Numbered from the stretch's first letter, positions 43,765-53,470 are shown. The stretch is DNA of 64,000 nucleotides from Clostridium sp. CAG:768 (GCA_000437435.1 FR899629.1:92151-156150), one strand, 5' to 3'. The notes: generated by a model not told the origin, from the letters alone. Program-made: numbers and translations.

Positions 43765-43790
43765 CATTATTAACTATATAGTTAATAATG
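43765..43790. promoter_or_regulatory. Perfect 26-bp palindrome, probable operator
   Basis: CATTATTAACTAT at 43765-43777 is followed by its exact reverse complement to 43790. It lies 43-68 bases upstream of the divergent prepilin-like start (43722) and just upstream of the HTH gene promoter. Its TTATTAACTA core recurs in the second site at 43807. Confidence 0.75.
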
Positions 43791-43800
43791 TCAATATATA

Positions 43801-43830
43801 TTGTCTTTATTAACTAATAAATAGTATTAT
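43801..43830 (+). promoter_or_regulatory. Promoter of HTH gene with operator inside the spacer
   Basis: TTGTCT (43801-43806), an 18-base spacer and TATTAT (43825-43830). The spacer contains TTATTAACTAATAA (43807-43820), a palindrome sharing its core with the 26-bp site. The expected start of transcription falls on or next to the A of ATG 43837, and there is no ribosome binding site, so a leaderless mRNA is likely. Confidence 0.6.
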
Positions 43831-43836
43831 TTTCGA

Positions 43837-44073
43837 ATGGATAGAGAAATAAAACTAGAAACAGATAAATTAGCACAACAACTTAAATACCTTGCAGCAA
43901 TGGATGGCTTAACTGTAAAAAAGGTCAAAGAACTTGTGAATGAAAAATATGGCAAACATGACAGCAATAACAATCTGAGTAACAAGCTCAGAAAACAGAC
44001 TTTCAGAGTTACAGAATTAGCAGAAATCCTAAATATCCTAAATTACGAAATTATTTTACGGAAGAAATCTTAG
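43837..44073 (+). CDS. Small HTH (Cro/XRE-like) DNA-binding protein, probably autoregulated
   Basis: 78 residues. The core (LTVKKVKELVNEKYGKHDSN, then NLSNKLRKQTFRVTELAEIL) has the helix spacing of short Cro/XRE-like regulators in which a Ser/Asn-rich turn leads into the recognition helix NLSNKLR. No Shine-Dalgarno sequence is present; ATG sits seven bases after a TATTAT. Palindromes in and beside the promoter suggest it represses itself and perhaps the divergent prepilin-like gene. Its 3' end overlaps the convergent dehydrogenase gene by 23 bases. The family call is from pattern only. Confidence 0.7.
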   Translation: MDREIKLETDKLAQQLKYLAAMDGLTVKKVKELVNEKYGKHDSNNNLSNKLRKQTFRVTELAEILNILNYEIILRKKS

Positions 44074-44866
44074 ATTTTATACCTTGTTTTATTAATATGT
44101 TTATTAAGCCTTGAGGAAGTTTTGATACTATTTCAGCGACTTTCGCATCATAACCTACCGTATAAGAAGGCTTTGGTCTATCCATTTTATCAATTTTTAA
44201 AATTAAATCAACAACCTTACTTACACTTAACCCCTTGGATCCATTTTTATGAGCATTAGCCACCATATATTTCATTTCTTTATCATAGCCTGTACAATTA
44301 TTAATAGCTTCTTTATTTAGTTCAACAGATTTATCCCATAATGGAGTTGCAATAACCCCTGGTTTTACTGAAACCACATTAAGGTTTGATTCTACAGCCA
44401 TTGCATTAAACAAAATATCAAGAGCTCTTTTTGAAGCACAATACGGAGCTACAAAAGGGAAAATTCCAAAACTAGACATTGAACTTATATTAATTACTTT
44501 TGAATTTTCTTTTAATAAAGGTAAAAGTTTTTGTGTTAAGTCAAGATGAGAAAATGTATTTACTTCAAACTGTTTTCTTATATTATCAATAGATATTTTT
44601 TCCATAACACCTGCAACAACGCAGCCTGCAACATTAATCAATGTATCAACATGATCCGTTTTAGATTTTATAAAAGCTACAGCTTGAGAAATAGACTCTT
44701 TCCTTTCCATATCAATATAAAAAGGAATAGCTCCAATACATTCTAATTCTTCAACATATTTTTCATTACGATAACCGGCAAAAACGACATTATCTTTTAC
44801 AAATGCTTTAAGTAAAGCTTTTCCTATTCCTGAGGTAGCACCGGTTATTACATAAGTTTTTTTCAT
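44051..44866 (-). CDS. Short-chain dehydrogenase/reductase, substrate unknown
   Basis: 271 residues of the classical SDR family. TGATSGIGKALLKAF is the TGxxxGxG cofactor site, LINVAGCV the NAG-type motif, ISSMSSFG provides the catalytic Ser and YCASKRALD the YxxxK pair. KPGVIATPLWD follows as usual. A C-terminal extension (about 230-271) is amphipathic and may touch membrane. AGAGGAAAC precedes ATG 44866, 11 bases after the GspF-like gene, so it is probably the last gene of the pilus/secretion operon although no functional link is obvious. Confidence 0.85.
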   Translation of the reverse strand: MKKTYVITGATSGIGKALLKAFVKDNVVFAGYRNEKYVEELECIGAIPFYIDMERKESISQAVAFIKSKTDHVDTLINVAGCVVAGVMEKISIDNIRKQFEVNTFSHLDLTQKLLPLLKENSKVINISSMSSFGIFPFVAPYCASKRALDILFNAMAVESNLNVVSVKPGVIATPLWDKSVELNKEAINNCTGYDKEMKYMVANAHKNGSKGLSVSKVVDLILKIDKMDRPKPSYTVGYDAKVAEIVSKLPQGLINILIKQGIKSKISSVK

Positions 44867-44877
44867 GTTTCCTCTTA

Positions 44878-46101
44878 TTAATCTGACATATAAGAACTGA
44901 ACAATGGTAAGTAAAGAGCTAATGCCAATACTAATACAATACTACCAATTACAATAAGCATTATCGGTTCAATCATCTTTGTCATTGTATCAATAATTGC
45001 ATCAAGTTTCTTATCAATAAAAGATGTAGCTTGTAACAACATATCGCCCAAACGACCAGATTGTTCACCTGTTGCAATCATAAACAGAATCATCTTAGGC
45101 ATTACCCTCGTTGATCTTAAAGCAATTGATAAATGTTGTCCTTGTTGAACTTTTAATGTAGCAGTCTCAATTTTAGTTTTTAATGTATGATTTGTAAGCG
45201 TAACATTTGCAAGATACAAACATTCAATAATCGGAACCCCCGCATCATATGCAACCTGCATTACGGCTACAAAGTTTGCGAAATTTGAATATTGAATCAA
45301 ATCTGTTAACAATGGAACTTTTAAGACCCATTCATCAATTTTTCTTTTACTAGGTTGCCACTTCATAATAAAAGTGAAAAAGCCCCCAATTGACCCTAAT
45401 ATAATTGGAACAAAAAACCAATATGTCTTCAAGAAAATCCCTGCACTCATTAAAGTTGCAGTAATCCAAGGTAAATCTTTCCCCATACCGTCAAACATTT
45501 CTTTAAATACAGGGAATACAAACATTAACATAACAAGTACAATAATTACAGCCAATATGATAACAAACATCGGGTACATTAATGTCCCAATAACTTTTCC
45601 TCGGATATTTGCTTCTTTTGTTAATAATTCCAACAAACGTTGCAAAGTTTTTTCCAATTCACCGGAATCTTCACCGGCTTTTACCAAACCTATATAAATT
45701 TGACCAAATTGATCAGGGTATTTCGCAATCGTATCTGCAAAAGTCGCACCACCCATAATTTGGCGTCTCAATTCCTTTGCAACAAGTCGAACTTTCAATT
45801 TTGCGGCATCATTTTCAATAAACATCAAAGATTCAATAATAGGAATACCTGATTGTGCCAAAATTTGTAAAGTTGATGTAAAATCCATTCTATCTTGCAG
45901 GCCCAATTTTTTAATTTTCCCGCCTTTTACATCTTTTTTCTCTTCTTTTTCATCCCCCTTACCTTTTTCTTCATATACTTTTGTAGGGATAAAACCGAGT
46001 TTTCTAATGCTTTCACGAGCTTCTCTTAAGTCAGCTGCGTCAACTTTACCTTTAACAATATCTTTGTTGTTTTTTAATGCTATATAACTATATATTGTCA
46101 T
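44878..46101 (-). CDS. Inner-membrane platform protein GspF/PilC
   Basis: 407 residues. It starts with YSYIALKNNKDIVKGKVDA, the N-terminal phrase of GspF/PilC, and has two cytoplasmic helical domains and three membrane helices (VIGTLMYPMFVIILAVIIVLV; the C-terminal IMLIVIGSIVLVLALALYLP). QLASLTESG-like LQILAQSGIPIIESL and the second-copy VAYDAGVPIIECLYLA are typical. It couples the GspE/PilB motor to pilin assembly. AGGAGC precedes ATG 46101, which lies directly after the ATPase gene. With the genes upstream it forms the machine likely to export the prepilin-like proteins of this window. Confidence 0.92.
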   Translation of the reverse strand: MTIYSYIALKNNKDIVKGKVDAADLREARESIRKLGFIPTKVYEEKGKGDEKEEKKDVKGGKIKKLGLQDRMDFTSTLQILAQSGIPIIESLMFIENDAAKLKVRLVAKELRRQIMGGATFADTIAKYPDQFGQIYIGLVKAGEDSGELEKTLQRLLELLTKEANIRGKVIGTLMYPMFVIILAVIIVLVMLMFVFPVFKEMFDGMGKDLPWITATLMSAGIFLKTYWFFVPIILGSIGGFFTFIMKWQPSKRKIDEWVLKVPLLTDLIQYSNFANFVAVMQVAYDAGVPIIECLYLANVTLTNHTLKTKIETATLKVQQGQHLSIALRSTRVMPKMILFMIATGEQSGRLGDMLLQATSFIDKKLDAIIDTMTKMIEPIMLIVIGSIVLVLALALYLPLFSSYMSD

Positions 46102-46109
46102 TTTTGCTC

Positions 46110-48119
46110 CTATTCATTAACAACCCCTAGAACTCTTACAAATTCATCGATTGTTGTCATTCCTTTTAATATATGAGAAAGACAAGACTGGTGTAATGTT
46201 CTCATACCATTTTTAACAGCTGCTTCTTCAATTTCCAAATCATGAGCACCCATTGCAACCAATCGTTTAATTTCTTTATTAATTGTCATGATTTCATATA
46301 CACCCAATCGGCCTTTATATCCGGTAAAATCACATTTACTACAACCTCTTGCACGGTATATAGGTTTTTTCATGAAATCCTGAATTTCATCTTCATTAGC
46401 TAAAATTTGTCTTGCTTCATCATGGCTCGCAAAGTATTCTTCTTTACAATCATCGCACAATCTTCTAACAAGACGTTGAGCAATTACACCTGATAAAGTA
46501 GATGATACCAGATAATCTTTTGCACCCATTTCAATTAAACGAGTAACAGTAGCTGCTGCAGAGTTTGTGTGGACAGTACTTAATACAAGGTGACCAGTTA
46601 AGGCAGCTGAAATCGCAATCTCCAATGTTTCATAGTCACGAATTTCACCTACTAGAATAATATCAGGGTCTTGTCTTAATATCGCACGCATACAAGATGC
46701 AAATGTAATACCTGCTTTTGCATTAATTTGAGATTGATTAATACCTTCTAATTTAATTTCAATAGGGTCTTCGATTGTTGTAATATTAACATCTTCATCA
46801 TTTAAACTTTTTAAAACAGAATATAAAGTTGTTGTTTTACCGGAACCTGTAGGTCCTGATGTTAAAATAATACCGTTTGGACAACTTACCATATTCTTAA
46901 TTTTTGTAATATCTTCAGGAGTTCCACCTACAAGATTAATATTTTTATCAGCAGCGTTCAAACTAACTGCTGGAGCCAATACACGGATACAAACTTTTTC
47001 TTTTCCTGATACTGGTAATGTATTTATACGAAAATCATAAGAACCGTTTTTATATTTTATTGAAAAAGTACCATCCTGCGGTCTTCTATGCTCAGCAATA
47101 TTCATCCTTGATAAAACCTTAAAACGAGCAATTACTGAAGTTTCAACCTTAGGAGGAATATCCAAAACTTTTTGTAACATACCATCTTTTCTGTATCTTA
47201 CAATATACCCAGAAAGTCTAGGTTCAATGTGGATATCTGATACTTTATTATCAATGGCATTTGTAATAATTTGATTTACAAATTTAGCAACAGACCCGGT
47301 TGAATCCTTTAATTGCTTATCAACCATATCTGCAAGAGATTCTTCAACCTCAAATTCTTCAGCTTCACTTTCAATCTCTTTAATTACCTTTTCAGTCTCT
47401 TTTTTCTGTTCACTGAAAAAAGTATTTAAAGAATTTTCAAACTCGTAATGAGTCATTAACAACTGTTTTGGATTTTGCCCTGTCAAATAAATAATGTCTT
47501 TTAAAACATCAGGTTTTACAGGAGTTACAACCCCCAAAATCAATGTTTTACCATCTGAAGATATCGGAATAATCTTATTATTTTTAATAAAATCTTCCGG
47601 CAAAATTTTGATAAATTTTTCTTGAGATGCTAACTGTTCAGATGTAACTAAATCATACCCTGTTTGTAAATGTAAAATTTCTTTTAATTGATCCAAGGTA
47701 ATAAATCCCAATTTGAATAAAGTTGAACCAATTGGGATTTTTTGTCTCTTACTCTCAGCTAAAGCCTGCAAAAGTTGAACATCATTAATATAACCTTTTT
47801 GAACTAACAGTTCTCCAAGTTTTACTTGTTTAGAGGTTCCATCGTCTCCGGAATCCTTTTGCATATCCTGTTTCAAGCTTGAAATCAAGTCGAACAAATC
47901 TTGATCAGGAACTTGAATAAACTTAACCTGCTGAGGGAAATACTCTTTTAATTTTAAATTTATTACATCCTTATCTGAAGATGAATTTATTGCTACAAAC
48001 AAGAAATTATCTTTAACACTAATTGGAACAAATTTATATTGTTCCAATAGTGTACTATTTACCTTATTCAGTATCTGCAAATTGACACTGTTTTTTAATC
48101 TGTTTAATAGCTCATTCAT
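46110..48119 (-). CDS. Type II secretion / type IV pilus assembly ATPase GspE/PilB
   Basis: 669 residues. N-terminal MshEN-type modules (about 90-230, GELLVQKGYINDVQLLQAL; FKLGFITLDQLKEILHLQTG) precede the ATPase core: DIHIEPRLSGYIVRYRKDG, Walker A TSGPTGSGKTTTLYS, Asp box, Walker B DPDIILVGEIRDYETLEIA and His box LVLSTVHTNSA. A tetra-Cys zinc site is in RLCDDCKEEY and CSKCDFTGYKGR. It powers assembly of pseudopilins. MshEN domains in other bacteria bind cyclic di-GMP, which is of interest next to the PilZ-bearing adhesin. No clear ribosome site precedes ATG 48119. Confidence 0.94.
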   Translation of the reverse strand: MNELLNRLKNSVNLQILNKVNSTLLEQYKFVPISVKDNFLFVAINSSSDKDVINLKLKEYFPQQVKFIQVPDQDLFDLISSLKQDMQKDSGDDGTSKQVKLGELLVQKGYINDVQLLQALAESKRQKIPIGSTLFKLGFITLDQLKEILHLQTGYDLVTSEQLASQEKFIKILPEDFIKNNKIIPISSDGKTLILGVVTPVKPDVLKDIIYLTGQNPKQLLMTHYEFENSLNTFFSEQKKETEKVIKEIESEAEEFEVEESLADMVDKQLKDSTGSVAKFVNQIITNAIDNKVSDIHIEPRLSGYIVRYRKDGMLQKVLDIPPKVETSVIARFKVLSRMNIAEHRRPQDGTFSIKYKNGSYDFRINTLPVSGKEKVCIRVLAPAVSLNAADKNINLVGGTPEDITKIKNMVSCPNGIILTSGPTGSGKTTTLYSVLKSLNDEDVNITTIEDPIEIKLEGINQSQINAKAGITFASCMRAILRQDPDIILVGEIRDYETLEIAISAALTGHLVLSTVHTNSAAATVTRLIEMGAKDYLVSSTLSGVIAQRLVRRLCDDCKEEYFASHDEARQILANEDEIQDFMKKPIYRARGCSKCDFTGYKGRLGVYEIMTINKEIKRLVAMGAHDLEIEEAAVKNGMRTLHQSCLSHILKGMTTIDEFVRVLGVVNE

Positions 48120-48143
48120 CTTATTTATTATTTAATAATGTAT

Positions 48144-50060
48144 TTACAATGTTTCGATATTACCAGTTCCGTCCTCTGTATCAGTAATAATTTTTGGAGT
48201 AATCATTATTACCATTTCATTTTTCTTCTTCTCAGAAGTTGTAGATCTGAATAATGTACCAATTAATGGAATATCACCTAACACTGGGACTTTACCAACC
48301 GTTTTTTGTTCTTCTTCACTTATTAAACCACCAATTACAAGTGTTTCCCCATCTTTAATTCTAACGTTTTTCAAATCTAGATTTCTACGTGATAACAAAG
48401 TAGCTGCAATATATTGACCACCTGTATCTTGTGCTGTGACTTGAGATAGAATTGTTGCATACTCTGGTTTAATATTTAAAGTAACATATCCATCCGGACT
48501 GATAAAAGGAGTAATACCTACTTTGATACCTGCATCGCTACCAATATTATATGTTCTTGTAGCTAAAGTACCACCAGTATATGCTGTCTGTTCTGTTTCT
48601 GTTGATTCAATATAATCTTGAGTAATATCTATTGTAGCTTCTTCTCCATTAGTTATAAGAATTTTTGGATTTGAAACTATACGCCCTTTTGAATTTCTTA
48701 CAAGATAATTAATAGCATATGAAATATTAACAGGTCCTTTAAATGGAGTTAATGTATTTATTAATTCAGGTTCATCTCCACTAGTATCCCATACTTCATA
48801 TCCATTACCTTTTAAGAATATAGGATGTAAAGGATCTGTTCTAGTTGTTTCGCCATCAAATGTAGCAGAAAAAGCATTACTCAAAAATGTCCAGTTATTT
48901 TGTAATGTTTTACTACCATCTTCATTCAACTCGATAATTGCTACTTCAAGATAAGCCTGAGGCTGTTTTTTATCTGTTTCAGCAATAAAATCTTTTATCA
49001 TTTCAATTTGTTTTTCAGAACCACCAATTATATTTATAGTTCCTAGTTGAGAATAATAAGCAACAGATAAGTTTTGCAATCCAAATGAAGATACAGAACC
49101 ACTCAATTGCCCATCTATTGTACAAGCAACTGTTCCTGCATTTAATGAAATACCAGAGCTACCTCCTCCACCAGCAGCTCCGCCTGAAGCATCTGCAGCT
49201 CCACCGGTAACAATTCCTGCTGCTCCGCCAGTGGTAGTATCATCTCCTTTTACTGGGACACTAGAGTCTGGAGCAGGAGTACTTGAAGCACCTGAAGAAC
49301 TAGCACTAGAAGAACCGCTTCCAGAAGCAGCTGGCAACAACATATTACAAATCATATCTGCCATCTCTGCAGGAGTTGTATGATTTACTTTAAATGTTGT
49401 TGTTTGAGGTTTTTTATCAAATTTTTCTACAACTTTTTTTGCAATATCTACATCACCTTTAGTACCAAAAATAATTAATTCATTTGTAACAGGATTTGTA
49501 GTTACAATATCAGTATCTGAAAAACCTGGCTTATGCATACCATAAATATTTTTATTTAGGAAATCAGCTAAAGCGGCTGCACTAATATATTTAACAGGGA
49601 TTAATGTCATATCTTGTTTTGCAAAATTAAAACCACTTGTTCCAGCTTTTGCAACAATGATAGTTTTATTATCTACAACATAATTCAAATCATTAATTTC
49701 CATGACCATATTAAAAGCATCATTTAAAGGAACATCTACTAGATCTAAAGTAACAGATCCAAATACTGAACTATGAAACACGATATTCATGCCTGCTTTA
49801 TCAGCAAACATTCTTAGCACTTGCTTTACATCAGAATCTCGTAAACTAATACTAATTAAAGGATTTTTCTTAATAAAACTTACATCACCCTTTAATTTTA
49901 AAGAATACTCTCCTTCATCTCTTAAGGCTGGTTTGTTAGTACTGCCATACTGAACAATCCCAACATTTTCCATTGCAGAAACTGTTAACAAACTATTTGA
50001 AAATATCAAAGCTGTTAACATTAGACTTGCAATAATTTTGTTTGAAATTTTATTTTCCAT
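48144..50060 (-). CDS. Outer-membrane secretin (PilQ/GspD family)
   Basis: 638 residues. A signal peptide (IIASLMLTALIFSNSLLTVSA) is followed by STN/N0 and N1-type domains (ISISLRDSDVKQVLRMFADK; KYISAAALADFLNK), a low-complexity Gly/Ser/Ala linker (about 225-300), and the C-terminal secretin beta domain (IVSNPKILITNGEEATIDIT; LKNVRIKDGETLVIGGL; VPVLGDIPLIGTLFRS). It forms the outer-membrane channel for pilus or pseudopilus-driven export, so the cell must be diderm. AGGAGC precedes ATG 50060, 27 bases after the PilP-like gene. Confidence 0.94.
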   Translation of the reverse strand: MENKISNKIIASLMLTALIFSNSLLTVSAMENVGIVQYGSTNKPALRDEGEYSLKLKGDVSFIKKNPLISISLRDSDVKQVLRMFADKAGMNIVFHSSVFGSVTLDLVDVPLNDAFNMVMEINDLNYVVDNKTIIVAKAGTSGFNFAKQDMTLIPVKYISAAALADFLNKNIYGMHKPGFSDTDIVTTNPVTNELIIFGTKGDVDIAKKVVEKFDKKPQTTTFKVNHTTPAEMADMICNMLLPAASGSGSSSASSSGASSTPAPDSSVPVKGDDTTTGGAAGIVTGGAADASGGAAGGGGSSGISLNAGTVACTIDGQLSGSVSSFGLQNLSVAYYSQLGTINIIGGSEKQIEMIKDFIAETDKKQPQAYLEVAIIELNEDGSKTLQNNWTFLSNAFSATFDGETTRTDPLHPIFLKGNGYEVWDTSGDEPELINTLTPFKGPVNISYAINYLVRNSKGRIVSNPKILITNGEEATIDITQDYIESTETEQTAYTGGTLATRTYNIGSDAGIKVGITPFISPDGYVTLNIKPEYATILSQVTAQDTGGQYIAATLLSRRNLDLKNVRIKDGETLVIGGLISEEEQKTVGKVPVLGDIPLIGTLFRSTTSEKKKNEMVIMITPKIITDTEDGTGNIETL

Positions 50061-50087
50061 ATCTGCTCCTGATTATTATTTATATAA

Positions 50088-50816
50088 TTAATTTCTTGTT
50101 AAAGAATTTTTATTACTTCCAAATTTATGTTCTAAATTTGATACTGAATTATACTTGATACCATTATCTGTAAACAGTTGTCCTACACTAGCTTTATAAA
50201 CATTTAATCCATATTGGACAGTAACAGTATCTTTAGTTATAGATAAAATTTTATAACCATTAACAATATCTCCAGATCTTACAAGATAATCCATTCCATT
50301 AATATTTAAAATTGCAGAAGGATTAAATTTATCAAACATAATACCTGAAACTTTTGTAGTCATAACATCTGTAGCAGAAGTATCAAGCGCAAGATCCACA
50401 GGTGGTGGCAATAAATCTGCTGCAAATTTTGGTTTTGGTTTCGGTTTCGGTTTTGCACTAGCAATTCTTTCTTTTTCTGGCAAAAATGGATCAGAACGGC
50501 CTAAATCTTCAACAGACATAGCAATCATAGTATCATTTTTAATAGCTTGATCTGCAACAACAGAAACATCATCCGGAGCTATAGCTGCATTTACTCCATC
50601 ATCCCCTACTTTTACTGTATCTTTAGGAACTTCTACCGGTGCAGAAGGTGCTTCCACTGCTGTTTCTTCAGTTCCATTTTGAGTACAACCTGTTGTATTT
50701 ATCATTATAACTGTCAAAAACAACACTACAAGACCGGCGCCGATCTTCTTATTTAAGCTCCAAAACCGATCTTTTGTATCTTCTTCATAAAACCTATCAA
50801 TAAAATTCTTACTCAC
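50088..50816 (-). CDS. PilP-like pilotin/alignment protein of the secretin complex
   Basis: 242 residues with GTG start at 50816. A cytoplasmic N-terminal segment (about 28 residues), one membrane helix (IGAGLVVLFLTVIMINTTGC) and a Pro/Lys-rich region (AKPKPKPKPKF) come before a small beta domain: GRSDPFLPEKE, then VSGIMFDKFNPSAILNINGM and YLVRSGDIVNGYKILSITKD, which matches the PilP/GspC homology region that contacts the secretin. A Cys just after the helix could be lipid-modified, but the long N-terminus argues against a lipoprotein. First gene of the pilP-secretin-ATPase-GspF operon; upstream 50817-51047 has promoter-like TATAAT and no gene. Confidence 0.72.
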   Translation of the reverse strand: MSKNFIDRFYEEDTKDRFWSLNKKIGAGLVVLFLTVIMINTTGCTQNGTEETAVEAPSAPVEVPKDTVKVGDDGVNAAIAPDDVSVVADQAIKNDTMIAMSVEDLGRSDPFLPEKERIASAKPKPKPKPKFAADLLPPPVDLALDTSATDVMTTKVSGIMFDKFNPSAILNINGMDYLVRSGDIVNGYKILSITKDTVTVQYGLNVYKASVGQLFTDNGIKYNSVSNLEHKFGSNKNSLTRN

Positions 50817-51047
50817 TTGCCACCTATTTCCATTATATCATATTTTATTATAGTGAAATAATTTTATTAGTATATCAATTATTTAATGTATTTAGTTCAA
50901 AATACACACATTAATATAACTTATAATATTGTATCACATGTTTTACAATAAGGCAAAAAAGTCAAAAGTATTAAGCCTCGATACTATTAAATTATGACAA
51001 AATGCAAGCTATATTATCATTTTAAATATATAAAAAATATTTAACAT

Positions 51048-51917
51048 TTACTGAAAATTATTAGTAATCGTATGAATATATTCTAAAATTTGATCAAAAT
51101 ATCTTAAATCAGAATTTCCATCAATTACAAAATCTGCATAATCACGACCCGGTACAACATATTTTTCACCAGCATGCAATAAATATTCCCATTGCTTAAT
51201 TGCATTTTCTTCATTTTGATTACGTTCAGCCTTTGCTCTTTTTATAAACCTTTCTCTTCTTATAGTATTATCAGTCTCAATATAAATTTTTATATCAAAA
51301 ACATCTTTTACATCTCGATACATAGTTGCAATACCTTCAACAACTACAACTTTATCAGATCTAACTTCCAAAGAACTTGGGATTGATACCCCTGTTCCAT
51401 TTGGAACATATCTCGGTGCCATAATAGTTTCACCTTGAGCTAATGCTTCCAAATCCCTTTTCAACAAATCTAATTGAAAACTTTCCGGAGCATCAATATC
51501 ATATCCGTTATCTGTCAAATTATCAAAACTGCCATATTTTTTAATTAAATCAGAAATATCGTTAAAATAGTTGTCAGTACTCAAAACAGATACAGGCATT
51601 GATAATTGTTCAATAATATTTTTAATTTCTCTACACATAGTAGACTTACCAGATGCAGACTCGCCTGTAATACCAATTAGAAAACGTCTTGAAGGATTAT
51701 TAATCAATCTTTTAGTAAATCTTGCAATAAATGTAGGACTAACTTCCTTAAAAATAGGAGTTTCGCATCGTTTGTCATACGCAAGAATTTGTTTAAATTT
51801 TGTTTGGAGGTAAAAAGCGAGTAATTCTCGACCAGTTCTTGAATTGAAGTCTGGCTTCAATATTTTATCACTGGAATTTAGTTCTTTATCAATCAATAAT
51901 TGCATTATATCATCCAT
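51048..51917 (-). CDS. Uridine kinase-like P-loop kinase
   Basis: 289 residues. Walker A GITGESASGKSTMCREI and downstream VLSTDNYFNDISDLIKKYGS with DAPESFQLDLL match the uridine/cytidine kinase and phosphoribulokinase superfamily; KVVVVEGIATMYRDVKD and RRERFIKRAKAER supply the later nucleotide and acceptor sites. The N-terminal 65 residues (RTGRELLAFYLQTKFKQIL) are an extension not found in short Udk proteins. It would phosphorylate uridine or a related nucleoside. No good ribosome site lies before ATG 51917; ATG 51905 is an alternative. It is divergent from atpD. Confidence 0.8.
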   Translation of the reverse strand: MDDIMQLLIDKELNSSDKILKPDFNSRTGRELLAFYLQTKFKQILAYDKRCETPIFKEVSPTFIARFTKRLINNPSRRFLIGITGESASGKSTMCREIKNIIEQLSMPVSVLSTDNYFNDISDLIKKYGSFDNLTDNGYDIDAPESFQLDLLKRDLEALAQGETIMAPRYVPNGTGVSIPSSLEVRSDKVVVVEGIATMYRDVKDVFDIKIYIETDNTIRRERFIKRAKAERNQNEENAIKQWEYLLHAGEKYVVPGRDYADFVIDGNSDLRYFDQILEYIHTITNNFQ

Positions 51918-52008
51918 ATAAATTTATTATGAATGTAATAATACATGAGAAAAAAATTTTTTGCTAGTGTAATATGAATAAATTTTACATATTATAAAAA
52001 ACTTAATT

Positions 52009-52037
52009 ATTGTTTATTTTTTTTCTTGTAATATAAT
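52009..52037 (+). promoter_or_regulatory. Sigma70-type promoter of atpDC
   Basis: TTGTTT (52009-52014), 17-base spacer, TATAAT (52032-52037), followed by an AAGGAGAGAGGA ribosome site and ATG 52061. Confidence 0.75.
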
Positions 52038-52060
52038 TTGAATATAAAAGGAGAGAGGAA

Positions 52061-53470
52061 ATGGATACATTAACTAAAAATGAGGGCTTAATTACTAAAA
52101 TTATAGGTCCTGTAATTGACATTGAATTTCAACAAGGGGATTTACCTGAAATTTACACAGCATTACACATTTATAAAGAAGACGGCTCATACATTGTAGC
52201 TGAAGTTCAACAAATGCTTGGATCTAACAAAGTAAGAGCAGTTGCAATGGCTTCAACTGACGGGTTAAAAAGAGGAATGAAAGTAATCAATACAAATGAG
52301 CCAATCAAAATTCCTGTAGGTAAACCTATCTTAGGCAGAATTTTAAATGTAACAGGAGATCCTGTAGACAAAATGGGACCAATTGAAACTGATACATATT
52401 TACCAATACACAGAGAATCTCCAAAGTTAGTAGATCAAAATACTAACATTGAAATTCTTGAAACTGGTATTAAAGCAATTGACTTATTACAACCATATCA
52501 AAAAGGTGGGAAAATTGGTCTATTCGGTGGTGCCGGAGTTGGTAAAACAGTATTAATCATGGAATTAATCCACAACATCGCAATGGAACATGCCGGTGTT
52601 TCAGTATTTGGTGGTGTAGGAGAAAGAACTCGTGAAGGTAACGACTTGTGGAACGAAATGAAAGAATCAGGCGTTATCGACAAAGTAGCTCTGATTTACG
52701 GACAAATGAACGAACCACCAGGAGCAAGAATGAGAGTTGGTCTATCTGCTCTTACAGCTGCTGAATATTTTAGAGATTTTTCTAAACAAGACGTATTATT
52801 ATTCGTAGATAACATATTCAGATTTACTCAAGCAGGTTCTGAAGTGTCTGCCCTATTAGGTCGTATGCCATCAGCCGTAGGTTACCAACCAACACTTGCA
52901 AATGAAATGGGTGAATTACAAGAAAGAATTACATCTACAAAAGACGGATCTATTACATCTGTACAAGCAATTTATGTACCAGCAGATGACTTGACAGACC
53001 CAGCACCTGCAACTACATTCTCACACCTAGATGCATCTACTGTATTGTCAAGACAAATTGCATCTTTAGGTATTTATCCTGCAGTAGATCCGCTTGAATC
53101 ATCATCAAGAGTATTAGATCCAAATATTATCGGAGAAGAACACTACAATACTACAAGAAAAGTTCTTGAAATCTTGCAAAAATATAAAGAATTACAAGAT
53201 ATCATTGCAATTCTTGGTATGGACGAATTATCAGAAGAAGATAAAGAAACAGTAAACAGAGCAAGAAAAATTCAAAAATTCTTGTCACAACCATTCTTCG
53301 TAGCTGAAAAATTCTCAGGTATCCCAGGTAAATACGTCAAATTAGAAGATACTATAAGAGGCTTTAAAGAAATTATCGAAGGTAAACATGACAATTTACC
53401 TGAACAAGCTTTCTATATGGTAGGAACAATTGAAGAAGCAATCGAAAAAGCAAAAACTCTTAAAGGATAA
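52061..53470 (+). CDS. atpD: ATP synthase F1 subunit beta
   Basis: 469 residues. Walker A GLFGGAGVGKTVLIMELIHN, the catalytic Glu in GGVGERTREGNDLW, Walker B DVLLFVDNIFRFTQAGSEVS, the arginine-adjacent LLGRMPSAVGYQPTLANEMG and the DELSEED-type sequence MDELSEEDKETV are all present. It is the catalytic subunit of F-type ATP synthase. It is grouped only with atpC, away from the other atp genes; this split beta-epsilon operon is also the arrangement of cyanobacteria and chloroplasts. Confidence 0.98.
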   Translation: MDTLTKNEGLITKIIGPVIDIEFQQGDLPEIYTALHIYKEDGSYIVAEVQQMLGSNKVRAVAMASTDGLKRGMKVINTNEPIKIPVGKPILGRILNVTGDPVDKMGPIETDTYLPIHRESPKLVDQNTNIEILETGIKAIDLLQPYQKGGKIGLFGGAGVGKTVLIMELIHNIAMEHAGVSVFGGVGERTREGNDLWNEMKESGVIDKVALIYGQMNEPPGARMRVGLSALTAAEYFRDFSKQDVLLFVDNIFRFTQAGSEVSALLGRMPSAVGYQPTLANEMGELQERITSTKDGSITSVQAIYVPADDLTDPAPATTFSHLDASTVLSRQIASLGIYPAVDPLESSSRVLDPNIIGEEHYNTTRKVLEILQKYKELQDIIAILGMDELSEEDKETVNRARKIQKFLSQPFFVAEKFSGIPGKYVKLEDTIRGFKEIIEGKHDNLPEQAFYMVGTIEEAIEKAKTLKG

